In this document: positions 6,512 to 9,000 of the stretch, piece by piece
Layout: each line of letters begins with the position of its first letter
Position numbering within the stretch: the first letter of the stretch is position 1
Assembly (NCBI GenBank): GCA_020697375.1
Contig: JAJFBJ010000122.1
Span: 1-9,000, forward strand
DNA from: Nitrospira sp.
Lineage (GTDB): Bacteria > Nitrospirota > Nitrospiria > Nitrospirales > Nitrospiraceae
Length of the DNA stretch: 9,000 nucleotides
Direction of reading: 5' to 3'
The notes under the pieces: generated by a model
Database searches by the model: none
Seen by the model: only the letters and a program-made list of their open reading frames with translations
Told to the model about the DNA's origin: nothing
Program-made: the position numbers and the translations under genes

Positions 6512-7654
6512 ATGCCTGAAAGACACAGCCGGTTGATCTTTTTGACTGTCGCGGGATTATGCGGTGGACTCTTTATATTCGATCTCTTCATGCCGCTTGG
6601 CGTGGCCAACGGCGTGCTCTACGCCGGAGTCGTGCTGCTCGCTTCGGCCTCGTCCAATCCTCGGCTCCCCATGCTCACCGCCGCCTGGGCGACGGGACTG
6701 CTCCTTGTGGGAGCGCCGCTGGGTTTGCACCACGACAACATTCCCTTATGGGTCGGTGTCGTCAATCGCACGCTCAGTTTAATCATTGTCTGGGTGTCCG
6801 CCGTGCTGCTGCGGCAGCGGCACCAAGCCGAGATCCTACTGCGCCAGACAAAAGACGAATTGGAAGATCGAGTCGCCGCCCGCACCAAGGAACTCGCCGA
6901 TGTGAACCGAACGCTGCTGAATGAAATCTCCGAGCACGTCGAGACGGAACAGTCTCTTCGGTCGAGCGAGCACGCCCTCGCTACCAGCCGGCATGAGCTG
7001 CAAGATTTAGCCGCACGCCTGCTCACGGCGCAGGAGGAGGAACGCCGGCGAATCTCCAGGGACCTTCACGACGACATCAACCAGCGACTGGCCATGTTGG
7101 TCGTCCAAGTCGAATCACTGGATACCAATCTTCCGGCCTCCGCGAGCATCTGCAGCAAGGAGTTACGTTCGATTCAGGATCGCTTGATCGAACTGTCGGA
7201 CGATGTACGACATTTGGCCTATCAGTTTCATCCGTCCATTCTGGACGATCTGGGACTCACCGTCGCACTGCAGCGTCTCGTCGATGACTGCGCCGCGCGC
7301 TCGAACCTCCAGGGCACGTTCGAAGTCCACAGGGCTTCCCGTCCCCTGCCTCAAGAAATGTCCACCTGTCTCTATCGCATCACCCAGGAATGCCTGGCGA
7401 ATGTCATGAAACATGCGCGCGCCACCGAAGTCATCGTCTCCCTTTCCTCCGAGGCAGATGAGGTCGGTCTCACGGTGCAGGATAACGGCATCGGATTCGA
7501 TACGCAGGCCATCGCCGACAGCCATCGCGGGCTGGGGCTTGTCAGCATGGCGGAACGTGTGCGCCTGGTCCAGGGCACGGTCACCATTGACTCCGCCCCT
7601 CGGCAGGGAACCAGACTGCACATCCGTGTTCCCTATGCAGAGGGCTCGATATGA
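6512..7654 (+). CDS. Sensor histidine kinase, HisKA_3 class (NarX/DegS/LiaS-type) with N-terminal membrane domain
   Basis: A 380-residue inner-membrane kinase, partner of the NarL-type regulator that follows. The N-terminus has about four hydrophobic spans (roughly 8-28, 34-47, 53-71 and 79-100) with very short loops, so there is no large periplasmic sensor domain; the signal may be sensed in or near the membrane. A charged coiled coil (about 101-170) leads into the dimerisation domain, with R-D-L-H-D-D-I-N-Q-R-L-A and phospho-acceptor His186. The ATPase domain shows Q-E-C-L-A-N-V-M-K-H-A (292-302), D-N-G-I-G-F-D (324-330) and R-G-L-G-L-V-S-M (339-346); all expected boxes are present. The ATG has AAGGTG five bases upstream. 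It lies 81 bp after the NtrC-type gene, with its own candidate promoter, and ends in an ATGA overlap with the regulator gene. Signal unknown; nitrate/nitrite sensing by NarX homologues uses a periplasmic domain absent here. Confidence 0.93.
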   Translation: MPERHSRLIFLTVAGLCGGLFIFDLFMPLGVANGVLYAGVVLLASASSNPRLPMLTAAWATGLLLVGAPLGLHHDNIPLWVGVVNRTLSLIIVWVSAVLLRQRHQAEILLRQTKDELEDRVAARTKELADVNRTLLNEISEHVETEQSLRSSEHALATSRHELQDLAARLLTAQEEERRRISRDLHDDINQRLAMLVVQVESLDTNLPASASICSKELRSIQDRLIELSDDVRHLAYQFHPSILDDLGLTVALQRLVDDCAARSNLQGTFEVHRASRPLPQEMSTCLYRITQECLANVMKHARATEVIVSLSSEADEVGLTVQDNGIGFDTQAIADSHRGLGLVSMAERVRLVQGTVTIDSAPRQGTRLHIRVPYAEGSI

Positions 7655-8292
7655 CGACACCCCGTGTACTGCTGGCGGACGACCATACGCTGGTGCTGGA
7701 AGGTTTCCGGCGAATCGTGGAGCAACGCTGCGAAGTGGTGGGAACAGTCGAGGATGGCCGCGCCTTACTCGATGCCGCCGCGCGCTTGCGGCCACATCTG
7801 ATTTTGCTGGACATCTCGATGCCGCTCTTGAACGGCATCGATGCGGCCCGGCAAGTGAAGAAATTGCTTCCCGACGTCAAGCTGATCTTCGTCACCATGC
7901 ATGCGGATCCGGCCTATGTCAGCGAAGCGTTCAAAGTCGGCGCATCGGCCTACCTGCTCAAACGATCCGCCGCGCGGGAACTGGACCAGGCCATTGACTC
8001 CGTGTTGAAAGGGCAATATTTCGTCACGTCTCTGTTGACCAGAGATTTAGTGACGTCTCTCTCTGAAGGGCATGCCAATCTATTCGCTCCGCGGCAGGAA
8101 CTCACACCGCGCCAGCGGGAGGTGTTGCAGCTCGTTGCGGAAGGACGCACCATCAAGGAAATCGCCGCCCTGCTGAATATCTCTCCCAAGACGGTGGAGT
8201 TTCACAAGGCTCAGATCATGTTTCATCTCAATTTGCATACGACTGCCGAATTGACCAAGTATGCCCTCACGCACGGATTAACGTCGGCTTAG
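7651..8292 (+). CDS. NarL/FixJ-family response regulator (REC-LuxR HTH)
   Basis: A 213-residue DNA-binding regulator of standard NarL length. The receiver domain (about 4-120) has D10-D11, phospho-acceptor D54 in L-L-D-I-S-M-P, T82 and K104; K104 is followed by R-S-A, common in this subfamily. The LuxR-type helix-turn-helix occupies about 150-213: L-T-P-R-Q-R-E-V-L-Q-L-V-A-E-G, then I-K-E-I-A-A-L-L-N-I-S-P-K-T-V-E-F-H recognition helices, ending in T-T-A-E-L-T-K-Y-A. The start overlaps the kinase stop as ATGA with GAGGG nearby, so the two are translationally coupled and surely partners. Targets are not evident; the palindromes at 6471-6485 and 8514-8525 are positioned to be operators for it, but this is inference. 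Confidence 0.95.
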   Translation: MTTPRVLLADDHTLVLEGFRRIVEQRCEVVGTVEDGRALLDAAARLRPHLILLDISMPLLNGIDAARQVKKLLPDVKLIFVTMHADPAYVSEAFKVGASAYLLKRSAARELDQAIDSVLKGQYFVTSLLTRDLVTSLSEGHANLFAPRQELTPRQREVLQLVAEGRTIKEIAALLNISPKTVEFHKAQIMFHLNLHTTAELTKYALTHGLTSA

Positions 8293-8636
8293 CCTGATTA
8301 TCGTAAATGGCCGTCGCGAGGCATTCCAAGCCGAAGTTACTGGGACTCCCGCACGTAAGACCGAAGCATGCGTGCAGTCAATCGAGGAGCTGGAGTGAGA
8401 AAACCAGCCGGGCGAGAAGATCGGACGACTGAGTCCTATTCATGGATAGTCCAAGCCGGCGATATCCCGCAAATACAGTTTCGTAGGTCGCCATACCCGC
8501 AATAATTCCACTCCTTCCTAGGAAGTCACCTAGTTGTTATCGGCGCCGCAGTCCGGTACCTTGCTTCGCATATGTTGCGCCGTACCCCATGCACAAGTGT
8601 GATTCTGTCCCGACAACGTCAAAGGAGGTCAGGTCG
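8293..8636. other. Non-coding stretch between the NarL-type regulator and the Cys-rich small gene
   Basis: No credible gene here. TCGGCTT (8284-8290) and AAGCCGA (8328-8334) could pair over a 37-base loop that itself contains GCCT/AGGC arms, but no T-run follows, so it is not a clear terminator. CCCGCAA occurs twice, 30 bp apart (8466 and 8496). AATAAT (8501-8506) could be a -10 box but has no good -35. Just after it lies the palindrome described separately. A 45-codon frame from 8369 lacks support. Confidence 0.5.
8514..8525. promoter_or_regulatory. 12-bp perfect palindrome CTTCCTAGGAAG, candidate operator
   Basis: A perfect 12-bp inverted repeat in non-coding DNA about 110 bp before the small Cys-rich gene, with a second CCTAG 12 bp downstream of the first. 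It lies eight bases after a possible -10 box (AATAAT, 8501-8506), where an operator would cover the transcription start. The binding protein is unknown; the NarL-type regulator encoded immediately upstream is the obvious candidate. Confidence 0.3.
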
Positions 8637-8840
8637 ATGGACTCCACAGCCACGCAATGCCAGTTTTGCTGGCGTATTCGGGACGATGGGTCTGACAGGC
8701 GTCCCTCTTCGGTTTGGGCCGATTTGCCCTCGTTCATGCAGAAATACGACTTGAACCCGCATGATCTCACCTTTTCCGAAGGGTATTGTCCTCAGTGTGA
8801 TCTGTTCTATTGCCAGCTTACGCAAGACCTCAATTCCTGA
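8637..8840 (+). CDS. Small Cys-x-x-Cys protein, probable zinc-binding module
   Basis: A 67-residue cytosolic protein. The start is set by AAAGGAGGT seven bases before the ATG at 8637; an in-frame ATG at 8589 has no Shine-Dalgarno. Cysteines 8 and 11 (C-Q-F-C) and the later C-P-Q-C pair (about residues 52 and 55) are spaced like a four-Cys metal site. The pattern C-x-x-C-W-R-I-R-D-D, then a Trp and an aromatic-rich helix, then F-S-E-G-Y-C-P-x-C resembles, from memory, a small module (C-x-x-C-x-x-I-R-D-x-x-G-x-W ... F-S-H-G-x-C-P-x-C) found alone or at the ends of two-component proteins. The FSHG His is replaced by Glu. No membrane span or signal peptide. It follows a two-component system and may be its target or accessory; the function is not known. 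Confidence 0.7.
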   Translation: MDSTATQCQFCWRIRDDGSDRRPSSVWADLPSFMQKYDLNPHDLTFSEGYCPQCDLFYCQLTQDLNS

Positions 8841-9000
8841 CAAAACTCGCTACAGAAGCGCTTAAAAAACCATTTTGAGGATCTCTCAAGATTGCTCGAC
8901 GTTCTACGGCCGGGACATTTTACGGCGTGCCGACGACAGCCTCTTTTTAAAAGGCGTATGTGAGCCTCTGAACGCCGGGAAAACAAAGCCTCCGACTTTT

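Noticed and set aside
8284..8334. Terminator after the NarL-type regulator
   Set aside because: The TCGGCTT/AAGCCGA arms are separated by 37 bases and no T-run follows, so an intrinsic terminator is not supported.
8369..8506. 45-codon frame starting at ATG 8369
   Set aside because: No Shine-Dalgarno, no recognisable motif and atypical composition; it is most likely chance.
8944..8975. Hairpin GGCGT/ACGCC with adjacent TTTT read on the minus strand
   Set aside because: A 5-bp stem with a 14-base loop and an interrupted T-run is too weak to call. It might be a minus-strand terminator for a gene beyond the right edge.
1..9000. CRISPR arrays, tRNA or rRNA genes, insertion sequences, prophage or attachment sites
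   Set aside because: No regularly spaced repeats, no tRNA-like or rRNA-like stretches, and no transposase or integrase motifs were seen on either strand.

Overview
The window is moderately GC-rich bacterial chromosome from a Gram-negative, because it encodes an outer-membrane factor lipoprotein. The mix of a formate/nitrite channel, sigma-54-type regulation and paired two-component systems would fit a Nitrospira-like organism (Nitrospirota). That placement is an inference from gene style, not from a marker gene.

Left third (1-2693, minus strand): an apparent three-gene operon read right to left. It holds a formate/nitrite transporter (FNT) family channel, a 14-helix DHA2-type MFS permease, and the first 67 residues of a NodT-type outer-membrane efflux lipoprotein that runs off the left edge. 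The FNT-MFS gap is 17 bp and the MFS stop overlaps the next start as ATGA, so the three are probably co-transcribed.

Divergent control region (2694-3111): a good match to a sigma-54 -24/-12 promoter points at the FNT operon. About 120-170 bp upstream of it lies a cluster of CGCAC/GTGCG half-sites. A weakly supported 64-codon ORF overlaps this region.

Middle and right (3112-8292, plus strand): two complete two-component systems in tandem. The first is a CHASE3-HAMP-PAS histidine kinase overlapping by 29 bp with an NtrC-class activator that keeps GAFTGA, so it should act with sigma-54 RNA polymerase. The second is a NarX/DegS-type HisKA_3 kinase with an N-terminal membrane domain, joined by ATGA to a NarL/LuxR-type response regulator. 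An identical 11-mer, GGTTGCACATG, lies 42-43 bp upstream of both kinase start codons, which suggests shared promoter or operator architecture.

Right end (8293-9000): a 344-bp non-coding stretch with a 12-bp perfect palindrome, then a 67-residue protein with two Cys-x-x-Cys pairs that looks like a small zinc-binding module, then 160 bp with no supported gene.

Working model (inference): the CHASE3 kinase/NtrC-type pair activates the divergent FNT-MFS-OMF operon through the sigma-54 promoter. The NarX/NarL-like pair adds a second layer of control, perhaps including the small Cys-rich gene downstream.
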